Program-made: the position numbers and the translations under genes | Source of the DNA: Herbaspirillum sp. CF444 | GTDB taxonomy: Bacteria; Pseudomonadota; Gammaproteobacteria; Burkholderiales; Burkholderiaceae_D | Length of the DNA stretch: 64,000 nucleotides | Direction: 5' to 3' | Assembly (NCBI RefSeq): GCF_000282135.1 | Contig: NZ_AKJW01000004.1 | Location: 1-64,000 of the forward strand | Shown here: piece after piece, positions 46,664 through 54,659 of the stretch | How positions within the stretch are numbered: position 1 is the first letter of the stretch | How the letters are laid out: every line of letters begins with the position of its first letter | The notes under the pieces: model-generated | Seen by the model: only the letters and a program-made list of their open reading frames with translations | Database searches by the model: none | What the model was told of the DNA's origin: nothing

Positions 46664-47836
46664 TCAGTTCTTGTCGACCGCAGGATCCGGCAAGGCTGCG
46701 CCGTCAACCAGGGCGCTCACGACACGTTCGCCCAGGCCCAATCCCACGCTCATGCCGATGCCGGTATGCATCAACACCACGGTGGTCTTGTCATCGATCT
46801 TCGTCGCCGAGAACGGTCCCGGCCCCTTGCTGCCGTAGACGCCTTGCCAGCGTTCCAGCACATTCAGTTTGACGCCCAGCGTATCTTCCGCCAGGCCGAT
46901 CATCAGTCTGTCGATTTCTTCGTTGTTGAACGGCGGCGCGTCGACGCCATAGTAATGCGAATCGCCGATGATCAGTTCCTGATACGGCGTCGGGCTGACC
47001 AGCAGATGGATGCCGTGGCGGTTCAGCGCCGGATACTGCGCTTCGATTTCTGCGTTCACGCCTGCCGCGCTCGGCAGGTCGGAGAAGGCGCCGTAATGCG
47101 TGCACGACAGGCCGGTCAATACCGCATGCGTCAGCGGGAAACGCTCTTGCGGCGCGGCGCGCAGCATTTGCAGACGGCATACCTTGAGATTCAGCTCGCT
47201 CAGCTTGTCGGCAAACAGCGTCTGGTAATCGTGGCCGGAACACACGATGGTGCGTTCGGCGCGGAATTCACCCATAGTCGTCGACAGATGGCCGTCGCGG
47301 GCTTCCTTGACCAGCGTATTGAAATGGAATTGCACGCCCTGCGATTGCAGATAGCAGACCAGCGCCGGCATCGCTTCGCGCGAATACAGCTGCAAGTCCT
47401 GGGTGCCGTGCAGGGCGGAGCGATGATGGCGAAAATGACCGCCATACAGTGCCTCGAGTTGCGGCCCTTCCAGCAGCGAAACGTCGTAGCCGTGCTGGCG
47501 TGCGCGCACGATCATGAACTCTTCCAGCACCGCATGCTCGGCCATTGTACGGGCGAACAGCAAGGTGCCCGCTTCGCGCGCGCTGAAATTGGCGCGCTGC
47601 GCCAGATGCAGCCACAGTTCGCGACTTTGTTTCGCGAGACCAAGCATGACGCCGGGCGGCTGGCCGGTGATCAGGCCCATGCCGAAATTGCGGATCGATG
47701 CGCCGATCGGCGTCGAGCTGCGTTCGAATACGACGACGCGCAGGCCGCGCTTGACCGCTGCGAAGGCGTGCGCCAATCCGAGTATGCCCGAGCCGACGAC
47801 GGCGAGGTCAATGTGATTCTTGTCGGTGTTGCCCAT
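46664..47836 (-). CDS. FAD-dependent amine oxidoreductase (phosphonate-linked)
   Basis: This is a 390-residue DAO-fold flavoprotein with dinucleotide motif LAVVGSGILGLAHAFAAVKRG and C-terminal flavin contact HTGIGMSVGLGLGE. It matches the group of FAD oxidoreductases (TIGR03364-like) that occur with 2-aminoethylphosphonate importers; members such as PbfC are reported to oxidise aminoethylphosphonate or its N-methyl form to phosphonoacetaldehyde. It is the last gene of the minus-strand run ATPase-permease-binding protein-oxidoreductase. Neither PhnW, PhnX, PhnA nor PhnY genes are visible nearby, so the product must be handled elsewhere. Confidence 0.8.
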   Translation of the reverse strand: MGNTDKNHIDLAVVGSGILGLAHAFAAVKRGLRVVVFERSSTPIGASIRNFGMGLITGQPPGVMLGLAKQSRELWLHLAQRANFSAREAGTLLFARTMAEHAVLEEFMIVRARQHGYDVSLLEGPQLEALYGGHFRHHRSALHGTQDLQLYSREAMPALVCYLQSQGVQFHFNTLVKEARDGHLSTTMGEFRAERTIVCSGHDYQTLFADKLSELNLKVCRLQMLRAAPQERFPLTHAVLTGLSCTHYGAFSDLPSAAGVNAEIEAQYPALNRHGIHLLVSPTPYQELIIGDSHYYGVDAPPFNNEEIDRLMIGLAEDTLGVKLNVLERWQGVYGSKGPGPFSATKIDDKTTVVLMHTGIGMSVGLGLGERVVSALVDGAALPDPAVDKN

Positions 47837-47881
47837 CTGATGTCCTCAATACGCTTGCTGTGATGTGTCCGGGTTCGGGTT

Positions 47882-47937
47882 TGTTTTCATGAACGCTCTC
47901 CTGGAGAAATACGCAGGAGATCGTTCATGGAAACAAT
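47882..47937. repeat. Large hairpin between binding-protein and oxidoreductase genes
   Basis: A 23-base left arm (core CATGAACGCTCTCCTG) pairs with a right arm (core CAGGAGATCGTTCATG) with two mismatches and a 10-base loop. No T run follows on the minus strand, so it looks like an mRNA-stabilising or partial processing stem in the operon rather than a terminator. A second, weaker hairpin follows at about 47945-47975. Confidence 0.7.
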
Positions 47938-48012
47938 CGGGAAATGAAGCGGACGAGCCTGCCGTCCTGCTTCATCTCTTGTGATCCGATTGCTATGAGT
48001 TACCGCGGACGA

Positions 48013-49035
48013 TTACTTCTTTTCGGCCTTGCTTTCGTAACGCTTGCTCCACTCGGTCAGGATGCGGTCGCGGTTGCTGCTGGTCCAGGCGAAGTCGTTC
48101 TTGGTCAGGCGCTTTTCGTAGTCGGCCGGCAGCAGCGGATCAGGCTTGGCGATGCCGGGAACGGCCAGGACGGCGAAGTTCTTTTCGTATTGCATCATGG
48201 CGTCCTTGCTGGCGGAGAAGTCAGCCAGGCGCTTGGCGGCGTCCAGGTTCTTGGTGCCCTTGACGATGGCGGTCGCTTCCAGATCCCAGCCCAGGCCTTC
48301 CGACGGCAGGATGATGTCGATCGGGGCACCTTCCTTCTTGGTCTTCACGGCGCGGTATTCAAACGCGATGCCGATCGGGAATTCGCCGGTGGCGGCTTGT
48401 TTGCATGGCTTGGAGCCGGAGTGGGTGTACTGGCCGATGTTCTTGTGCAGCGCGTCCATGTAAGCCCATGCCTTGTCTTCGCCCATCATCTGGATCCAGG
48501 CGGTGACGTCGAGGTAGCCGGTGCCGGAAGAGGCCGGGTGCGGCATGACGATCTTGCCGGCGTAGACCGGCTTGGTCAGGTCAGCCCACGAAGTCGGCTT
48601 CGGCAGGCCTTGCTTTTGCGCTTCGACGGTGTTGAAGCAGATCGCCGAACCCCACACGTCCATGCCGACCCATGCCGGTGGATTGGCCGGGCTGCGGTAC
48701 TTGGCTTCAATCGCCGACAAATTCTTCGGCGCGTAAGGCGTCAGCATGCCTTCCTTGTCGAGGATCGCCAGGCTGGAAGCAGCCAGGCCCCAGATCACGT
48801 CGGCCTTGGGATTGGCCTTCTCAGCCAGCAGCTTGGCGGTGACGATGCCGGTGGAATCGCGCACCCATTTGATTTCGATGTCCGGATTGCTCTTTTCGAA
48901 CTCGGCTTGATAAGCCTTGATCTGATCGGCTTCCAGCGCGGTGTAGACAGTCAGAGTGGTCGCTGCATGCGCGGACAACAGAGCGCCTGCACCCAGAACG
49001 GAAGCAAGCAGTTTAAGAATGTTTGTAGGTTTCAT
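48013..49035 (-). CDS. 2-aminoethylphosphonate-type ABC substrate-binding protein
   Basis: This is a 340-residue periplasmic binding protein of the iron(III)/polyamine (SBP_bac) fold. The signal peptide MKPTNILKLLASVLGAGALL is cleaved near AHA-A. The opening TLTVYTALEADQIKAYQAEFEKSNPDIEI and WVRDSTGIVTAKLLAEK match the phosphonate group (TIGR03261-like) rather than iron-binding FbpA proteins, which carry a Tyr pair. The ATG has an AGAGAG ribosome site. It lies 55 bases after the permease gene and 176 bases before the oxidoreductase gene, with a large hairpin in between. Confidence 0.85.
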   Translation of the reverse strand: MKPTNILKLLASVLGAGALLSAHAATTLTVYTALEADQIKAYQAEFEKSNPDIEIKWVRDSTGIVTAKLLAEKANPKADVIWGLAASSLAILDKEGMLTPYAPKNLSAIEAKYRSPANPPAWVGMDVWGSAICFNTVEAQKQGLPKPTSWADLTKPVYAGKIVMPHPASSGTGYLDVTAWIQMMGEDKAWAYMDALHKNIGQYTHSGSKPCKQAATGEFPIGIAFEYRAVKTKKEGAPIDIILPSEGLGWDLEATAIVKGTKNLDAAKRLADFSASKDAMMQYEKNFAVLAVPGIAKPDPLLPADYEKRLTKNDFAWTSSNRDRILTEWSKRYESKAEKK

Positions 49036-49090
49036 GGTTGCTCTCTTGTGGTGGAAAGGTGATACGACGAACGACGAACTCAACGGGTTT

Positions 49091-50863
49091 TCAATGCTTT
49101 TTACCGGCGGTGCGCCAGGCTTGCGCTTTGCGCACCCAGTAACCCAGTCCCCAGTGCATCAGCAGGGACACGGCAATCGAGGTCAGCAGGATCAGCGTCG
49201 ACATGGCGGCGGCCGGGCCGACGTCGCCGGCGTCATCCATGTTCAGCACGGCAATCGCCGCCAGCACGGTATTCGGGCTGTAGAGGAAGATCACCGCCGA
49301 CACGGTGGTCATCGACGACACGAACAGGTAGCGGAAGATTTCCAGCACGGCGGGCAGGCACAGCGGCACAGTGATGCGCAGGTAAGTTTTCAGCAGCGGC
49401 ACCTTGAGCGAAGCCGAGGCGGCTTCGAATTCCGGATCGATCTGCTTGAGCGCCGTGACGGCGGTCAGATGCGCGGTGGTGTAGAAGTGCATCACCGAGC
49501 ACAGCACCAGGATCGTCATGCTGCCGTAGAGGAAGTTCAGCGGATTGGCCGGGTGATTGAAGAAGAACACGAAGCCCAGGCCCAGCACCAGTCCCGGCAC
49601 CGCCATCGGCAGGAAGGCCAGGAAGCGCAGTGAGGTATCCAGCAGGCGGTTCGAGCGCGTCTTTTCCATCAGCCAGGCGCCGGTGAAAATGACGGCGGTG
49701 CCGACGATGCTGGTGCCAATGGCCAGGCGCAGACTGTTCCAGTAGGCCAGCCAGCCGCCGCCGTCCATGTTGTCGAAGTCGTAGTGCATCAGCGTCAGCT
49801 TGAGGTTGTACGGCCACAGCTTCACCAGCGACGCGCCGATGGCCACCGCAATCATCATCAGCAGCGCGCCGCTGATGAGGATCAGGATCAGCGTGTAGAC
49901 GCCGTCGCGACGCCATTGGCGGCGCGGCACCAGCACTTCGGCGCGGCTGCTCATCTGCGCGCGCTGGCGCTTTTGCAGCCAGCCGTCGATGAAGAAGGTC
50001 AGCAATGCAGGGATCAGCAACAGCAAGCCGATCAGCGCGCCGCGGTCGAATTGCTGCTGGCCGACCACCGCCTTGTAGGCTTCCACCGCCAGCACGCTGA
50101 ACGCGCCGCCGACGATTTTCGGCACGCCGAAGTCGGTGATGGTCAGCGTGAAGACCAGGCAGAAGGCGCCGAAGATGCCGTAGCGCGTGGCCGGCAAGGT
50201 CACGGTGCGGAAGGTTTTCCAGCTGTCGGCCCCCATCGCCGAGGCGGCGTCATACAAGCGCGCATCGGCCAGCGACAGCGCCGACAGCAAAATCATCAGG
50301 GCGTGCGGGAAGGTGTAGAAGGCTTCGCCCAGCAGGATGCCCCAGAAGCCGTAGATGCTGCCGTTCATCCATTCCTTGAACAGTCCCTGGTTGCCGAACA
50401 GGTAAATCAGTGCGATGCCGGGCAGCAGCGACGGCGCCAGCAGCGGCAGCAGGGCAATCGAGCGCCACAGGCCCTTGAACGGCGCCAGCGTGCGCTGCAG
50501 GCCGTAAGCGAACAGATACGCCAGCGGCACCACCACCAATGCCGTCGCGGTCGACACGCCGACGCTGCGCGCCACCATCGGGAAGAAATTGGGATTGGCG
50601 ACCAGCTTGCTCCACGGCGCCATGCCGGCCCAGACGCCGCCCTTATCGAACAAGGCTTGGCCCAGCACGGCCGCCAGCGGCATCGCCAAGGCGAGCAGCA
50701 ACAGCACCAGCAGAAAATACTTGAGGCCGCCCGACACCAGGGCGTCGAGATTGAGCGCCTTCAGCGGCTTCGCTGTGGTGACGGAAGCGTTGGCGGATAC
50801 GGGCGTCGTTGCCATGGCGGGTGCGGGTTCGGGCAGCGAGCTTGTTTGGATGGAGGCGGTCAT
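49091..50863 (-). CDS. 2-aminoethylphosphonate-type ABC permease, fused pair
   Basis: This is a 590-residue permease carrying two complete BPD-type permease halves (six helices each) in one chain. The first half has an EAA loop in RLYDAASAMGADSWKTFRTVTLPATR and the second in FEAASASLKVPLLKTYLRITVPLCLP. Fused double permeases are typical of the iron/phosphonate (TIGR03262-like) family. An N-terminal cytosolic tail of about 50 residues precedes the first helix. The ATG is 6 bases after the ATPase stop codon, so the pair is coupled. Confidence 0.87.
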   Translation of the reverse strand: MTASIQTSSLPEPAPAMATTPVSANASVTTAKPLKALNLDALVSGGLKYFLLVLLLLALAMPLAAVLGQALFDKGGVWAGMAPWSKLVANPNFFPMVARSVGVSTATALVVVPLAYLFAYGLQRTLAPFKGLWRSIALLPLLAPSLLPGIALIYLFGNQGLFKEWMNGSIYGFWGILLGEAFYTFPHALMILLSALSLADARLYDAASAMGADSWKTFRTVTLPATRYGIFGAFCLVFTLTITDFGVPKIVGGAFSVLAVEAYKAVVGQQQFDRGALIGLLLLIPALLTFFIDGWLQKRQRAQMSSRAEVLVPRRQWRRDGVYTLILILISGALLMMIAVAIGASLVKLWPYNLKLTLMHYDFDNMDGGGWLAYWNSLRLAIGTSIVGTAVIFTGAWLMEKTRSNRLLDTSLRFLAFLPMAVPGLVLGLGFVFFFNHPANPLNFLYGSMTILVLCSVMHFYTTAHLTAVTALKQIDPEFEAASASLKVPLLKTYLRITVPLCLPAVLEIFRYLFVSSMTTVSAVIFLYSPNTVLAAIAVLNMDDAGDVGPAAAMSTLILLTSIAVSLLMHWGLGYWVRKAQAWRTAGKKH

Positions 50864-50868
50864 GCTGC

Positions 50869-52026
50869 TCAGGAAAACAGATGCAAGGAGCGTTGCGGCA
50901 GGGCGATCCACATTCTTTCCGCGGCCACGTCCGGCAGGCGGGAGCGTACTTCGTCGGCGACGTCGGCCATCAGGCGCTGGCCCGGAAGTTCGTCCAGTTC
51001 CAGCATCATGCGATAGCGGTTGCCGAGATAGATCTGATCGACCACGCGCGCCGAGAACCGGTTCGAGGCGTCGGCAGCCGGTTGCACGTCGATCGCTTCG
51101 GGCCGGCAGAACAGGCGGCCGGCGCCGTTTTCCATGCGGACGTCGGCATTGCCCTGGCGCGATGCTTCGTCGATGTTCAGCATCAAGGCGCCGACGCTGA
51201 CCTGATGCGCCGACACGCGCTGGAACGGCAGCCAGTTGGCCTGGCCGATGAAGTCCGCGACGAAAGGCGTGGCCGGATGGCGGTAGATGCGGTCGGGCGT
51301 GTCGAATTGTTCGATGCGACCGTGGTGCATGATGGCGATGCGGTCCGACATGACCATCGCTTCTTCCTGGTCGTGCGTGACCATCAGCGTGGTGATGTTG
51401 AACTGTTTTTGCAGGCGGCGGATTTCCAGTTGCAGGTGTTCGCGCACTTGCGCGTCCAGCGCCGACAGCGGTTCGTCGAGCAGCAGCAGCGACGGCGAGG
51501 GCGCCAGTGCGCGCGCCAGCGCCACGCGTTGTTGCTGGCCGCCGGAGAGCTGGCCGGGGAATTTCTTTTCACTGCCGGACAGGCCGATCATGTCCAGCAT
51601 GTCGCTCACGCGCTGCTGCATTTGCGCGCGATTCATGCGGCGGCTGCTGAGACCGTAAGCCACGTTTTGCGCGACCGTCAGATTGGGGAACAGCGCATAC
51701 GATTGAAACAAAATGCCGTAGTCGCGCGACTGCGGCGGCAGATGAGAGATGTCCTGGCCGTGCGCGTGAATGCTGCCGCTATCCTGCTTCTCCAGGCCTG
51801 CGATGGTGCGCAGCAGGGTGGTCTTGCCGCAACCGGACGGACCGAGCAGGCAGACCATTTCGCCTTGCCTGACGTCGAGCGACACGTGGTCCAGCGCAGT
51901 GAATGCGCCGAAGCGTTTTTGTATCGTGCGGATCGACAGGAAAGCATCGGAGGAGGAACCGGCAGCAGAACCTGCGGAGGAGCCGGCAACCAAGGCGTGG
52001 GCAGGGAGCGGTAACGAAGTAGGCAT
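50869..52026 (-). CDS. 2-aminoethylphosphonate-type ABC ATPase
   Basis: This is a 385-residue ATPase. Walker A is [15 protein letters not shown], the Q-loop [13 protein letters not shown], the signature [15 protein letters not shown], Walker [13 protein letters not shown] and the switch [13 protein letters not shown]-like C-terminal domain (about 290-385) is present, as in the phosphonate, iron and spermidine importers. The N-terminus starts with a 25-residue Ala/Ser/Gly-rich tail. The start could be GTG at 52029 or ATG at 52026; ATG is preferred. It is the first gene of the phosphonate run. Confidence 0.88.
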   Translation of the reverse strand: MPTSLPLPAHALVAGSSAGSAAGSSSDAFLSIRTIQKRFGAFTALDHVSLDVRQGEMVCLLGPSGCGKTTLLRTIAGLEKQDSGSIHAHGQDISHLPPQSRDYGILFQSYALFPNLTVAQNVAYGLSSRRMNRAQMQQRVSDMLDMIGLSGSEKKFPGQLSGGQQQRVALARALAPSPSLLLLDEPLSALDAQVREHLQLEIRRLQKQFNITTLMVTHDQEEAMVMSDRIAIMHHGRIEQFDTPDRIYRHPATPFVADFIGQANWLPFQRVSAHQVSVGALMLNIDEASRQGNADVRMENGAGRLFCRPEAIDVQPAADASNRFSARVVDQIYLGNRYRMMLELDELPGQRLMADVADEVRSRLPDVAAERMWIALPQRSLHLFS

Positions 52027-52399
52027 CACATTCTTTCGTTGAGACTATGCCGGGTTCGGCCAGAAAGTGAGCGGATATTACGTAGCTAATATGACAGCTG
52101 GATGACACTTGCGGTGTTATATATGGAGTGGATTCCTCCCATAGGATCAGGTTATGGATGAGGTCATTTTGGCAAGCGTGAAGATATTTTTCACCGGCAA
52201 TAGTGCGGAGCAATGCGTCGGCAGCAATTGCTTGCAAAAAGCGAGGAACGAATAGGGGACTGAATATGGTCTAATTGCAAAGAGACATCATTCCGACAGC
52301 ATTTCCATCGTGCTTATATCGTGCTTATTTCGTGCTTATTTCGTGTTTATTATTTCGCAGGCGGCCCTTTTGAACAGAACAAACAAAACTGGAATCGGG
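52027..52399. other. Gap between phosphonate genes and TonB-like gene
   Basis: This 373-base stretch is the divergent region between the ATPase gene (minus) and the lipoprotein gene (plus). It has A/T-rich patches near 52080-52130 (GATATTACGTAGCTAATATG, and TTATATATGG nearby) that may contain the promoters, and the tandem array at 52308. No credible gene is present. Confidence 0.5.
52308..52351. repeat. Tandem array of four 11-bp units (TCGTGCTTATT)
   Basis: Four head-to-tail copies of an 11-base unit (TCGTGCTTATA, TCGTGCTTATT twice, TCGTGTTTATT) differ from one another by at most two bases. The array ends 48 bases before the chosen start of the TonB-like lipoprotein gene. A second array with four 11-base units lies at 54483. 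Confidence 0.85.
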
Positions 52400-52888
52400 A
52401 TGGCAAGGATGGCGGCAGTGCTGGGCGCCGGGCTGGTGACGGCCTGCACGGTGCAGAAGCCCGACACGCAAGCCAACCGCGACGCCACCGCCAAGGAGAT
52501 CATCGAGCAGGTCAAGACCACGCCCGACGGCACGTCCACCGCCAATTCGCTGGACGACTACAAGGCGGACCTGGCAAGGCGCATCTCGCAGGTCAATTCC
52601 ACCAGGGTGCACATCGACAGACCGCAAGCCTTGCTGCGCTCGGTCATCGTGATCAGATACGTGGTCGACAAGGACGGCAACCTGGTGCGCAGCGAAGTGG
52701 TGCGCACCAACAAGGACAAGGTTACCGAAGCCACCGCGCTGACCACTTTGCGCAATACCGCGCCTTTTCCCAAGCCACCGGTCGCCTTGCTGAGCAACGG
52801 CCGCATCGAGCTGTCCGAGACCTGGCTGTTCAACAATGACGGCCGCTTCCAGTTGCGCACCATCGCGCAGCCGCAGCAGGGCGAATAA
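52400..52888 (+). CDS. TonB C-terminal-domain lipoprotein
   Basis: This is a 162-residue lipoprotein. A short signal with a VTAC lipobox (Cys 16) is followed by an alpha-helical linker and a TonB-like C-terminal domain (about 85-160; VIRYVVDKDGNLVRSEVVRT, FPKPPVAL, ELSETWLF). Because there is no transmembrane anchor or Pro-rich spacer, it cannot span the periplasm like TonB; such lipoproteins are found beside envelope genes with unknown roles. The ATG at 52400 follows GGAATCGGG; the frame is open upstream through the tandem array. The neighbouring genes give no clue to its job. Confidence 0.75.
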   Translation: MARMAAVLGAGLVTACTVQKPDTQANRDATAKEIIEQVKTTPDGTSTANSLDDYKADLARRISQVNSTRVHIDRPQALLRSVIVIRYVVDKDGNLVRSEVVRTNKDKVTEATALTTLRNTAPFPKPPVALLSNGRIELSETWLFNNDGRFQLRTIAQPQQGE

Positions 52889-53076
52889 GCGTCAGGAATC
52901 TCGCGGTAGATCGCATTTCATCTTCAATACGTTGCCTACTTCCCACAATCACCAGGAGTAACCAGCGATTTTTCGTTGCGCGCTGCAACATATTTCAATA
53001 CCGGGTATCCTATCGCCGTCGCTCTGCGCCTGTTTTTGCGCGCATTCTTGCCTTGCGGCACTTGCAGATATCCCTC

Positions 53077-54198
53077 ATGGAAAAAATCATTGTCTACGTC
53101 ATCCCGGTATTTTTCGTCCTGATCGGGGTGGAGTTCGTCTACGGCTATATGCGCCGGCGCAACACCTATCGCCTCAACGATGCCATCAGCAGCCTGAGCC
53201 AGGGCCTGATCAGCCAGTTGGTGGCGCTGGTGACTCAACTGTTTCAGATCGGCATGTACTCGATCGTGTATCGCTTCGTGGCGATTTTTCCGCATGTGCG
53301 CTTCTGGCAGACTGCATTCGGCTGGATTGCCGCCGTCGTGCTGTTCGATTTCTTCGATTACTGGCTGCACCGCATGGGCCACGAAAGCGCCGTGATGTGG
53401 GCCGCACATTCGGTCCACCATCAAAGCCAGGATTTCAACCTGTCCACCGCCTTGCGCCAGGAAAGCACCGTGGTGTTCATCGGCTGGCTGTTCTATCTGC
53501 CGATGGCGGTGCTGGGCGTGTCGCCGGAACAGTTCGGCATCGCCGGCCTGATCGTACTGATCTACCAGTTCTGGATCCACACCGAACACGTCGGCAAGCT
53601 GGGCTGGTTCGACCGCGTCTTTTCTTCGCCGTCCAATCATCGCGTCCATCACGCCGTCAACGACCAGTACCTCGACAAGAATTACGGCGGCATGCTGGTG
53701 ATCTGGGACCGCATGTTCGGCACCTTTGCGGAAGAAAAAGAGAAGTGCGTCTACGGCACGCGCACGCCGCTGAAAAGCTGGGACCCGATCTGGGCCGTGG
53801 CCAGCGGCTACTGGCAACTGGCGAAAACGTCGGCGCAACTGCCGCGCTGGAAAGACAAGCTGCTGGTCTGGTTCAAGGCGCCCGGCTGGCTTCCGGACTA
53901 TATGCCGGCCGGCGGACCGGGGTTCGATCTGGAAGAGGCTGCACGTCCTTACGATCCTCAGCTGCCGCTCAAGGCCAATGTCTTCGCCGGGATGCAGTTT
54001 TTGTTGCTGCTGGCGGCGACTGCCGTCCTGCTGTGGGTTGCCGATGACGTATCTTATTTGCGCCTGCTGGCCGTCTGCACCGCATTCCTCATCGCGTTCT
54101 GGGCGCTGGGCGCCTTCCTCGAAAAACGCCTGTCCGGGCTCGCCGTGATCGCGATTGATGTGATCGCTGGTGCTGTCGCGTTCTACATCCTTTGGTAA
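53077..54198 (+). CDS. Fatty acid hydroxylase/sterol desaturase family protein
   Basis: This is a 373-residue membrane protein of the FA_hydroxylase superfamily (di-iron). The histidine boxes are HRMGH (about 109), HSVHHQ (about 123), HTEHVG near 177 and NHRVHH (about 195), which together bind two iron atoms. Five or more transmembrane helices surround them, and an extra C-terminal hydrophobic pair (about 315-370) is present. Bacterial members hydroxylate or desaturate lipids; the substrate is unknown. The ATG at 53077 lacks a strong ribosome site; a TTG at 53053 is possible. Confidence 0.88.
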   Translation: MEKIIVYVIPVFFVLIGVEFVYGYMRRRNTYRLNDAISSLSQGLISQLVALVTQLFQIGMYSIVYRFVAIFPHVRFWQTAFGWIAAVVLFDFFDYWLHRMGHESAVMWAAHSVHHQSQDFNLSTALRQESTVVFIGWLFYLPMAVLGVSPEQFGIAGLIVLIYQFWIHTEHVGKLGWFDRVFSSPSNHRVHHAVNDQYLDKNYGGMLVIWDRMFGTFAEEKEKCVYGTRTPLKSWDPIWAVASGYWQLAKTSAQLPRWKDKLLVWFKAPGWLPDYMPAGGPGFDLEEAARPYDPQLPLKANVFAGMQFLLLLAATAVLLWVADDVSYLRLLAVCTAFLIAFWALGAFLEKRLSGLAVIAIDVIAGAVAFYILW

Positions 54199-54233
54199 CC
54201 GTTTTTCACCGTCGCTAAATAGTCGTCGTCCTG

Positions 54234-54304
54234 GCGAAAGTCAGGACCCAGCGTCGTATCGGTCGTTTTCAAGACACTGGGTCCCAGCGTTCGCTGGGAC
54301 GACG
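54234..54304. repeat. Paired-hairpin intergenic repeat, copy C
   Basis: The ends CGTCGTCCTGGCG and CGCTGGGACGACG are complementary. The inner words ACCCAGCGTCGT and GACACTGGGTCC face each other, and the element is nearly the reverse complement of copy B. It follows the fatty acid hydroxylase gene by 36 bases and could end or stabilise its transcript. Confidence 0.8.
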
Positions 54305-54482
54305 ATATAAGAAATGGCCGTCCTCCGGAAATCTCCCAGCTAAGACCCAAGAAATACTGAGGCCAGGTCCCACGAAAGCTGGTTTGTTCTTGCCGCACTG
54401 AATCGGTACACTGGCAGCCGCCCGACATGGCATGCACCTTTCACATCGTGCGACGCATGTCCGGGGCAGGCATCAGCTAAGT

Positions 54483-54526
54483 ATCAGACTAAGATCAGAC
54501 TAAGATCAGACTAAGATCAGACCAAG
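54483..54526. repeat. Tandem array of four 11-bp units (ATCAGACTAAG)
   Basis: Three identical copies of ATCAGACTAAG and one ATCAGACCAAG lie head to tail. They end seven bases before an ATG at 54534. Unit length and copy number equal those of the array at 52308, but the unit sequences are unrelated. Confidence 0.88.
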
Positions 54527-54533
54527 GAAAATC

Positions 54534-54659
54534 ATGTTTTACGTGATCGCAGCCGTCTTTGCCGTCGGCGCATCGCTTTTCGTCGCCGCGACGGAAGTCG
54601 ACACCATCTCGCTTGTCATTTTTTCAGCGCCAGCCGCGACGCCTCGCGCAGGCGTTTGA
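54534..54659 (+). CDS. Possible 41-residue small membrane protein
   Basis: A short frame (MFYVIAAVFAVGASLFVAAT, then an Asp/Glu-containing turn and an Ala/Pro-rich tail) begins at an ATG with an AAGGA site directly after the tandem array. It could form one membrane helix. Its last 44 bases overlap the end of the convergent MocR gene, which weakens the call; it may also be the remnant of a truncated gene. Confidence 0.25.
   Translation: MFYVIAAVFAVGASLFVAATEVDTISLVIFSAPAATPRAGV

Larger units (their letters stand above)
54199..54615. other. Gap with repeat copy C and second tandem array
   Basis: This region between the fatty acid hydroxylase gene and the convergent MocR gene holds the paired-hairpin repeat (54234-54304), the four-unit tandem array (54483-54526) and a possible 41-codon frame from 54534. 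The part 54305-54480 has no feature I can support; a minus-strand open frame at 54183-54437 crosses the hairpin repeat and is not credible. Confidence 0.6.

Noticed and set aside
54183-54437. A minus-strand 84-codon frame after the fatty acid hydroxylase gene
   Set aside because: It runs through the paired-hairpin repeat and has no ribosome site.
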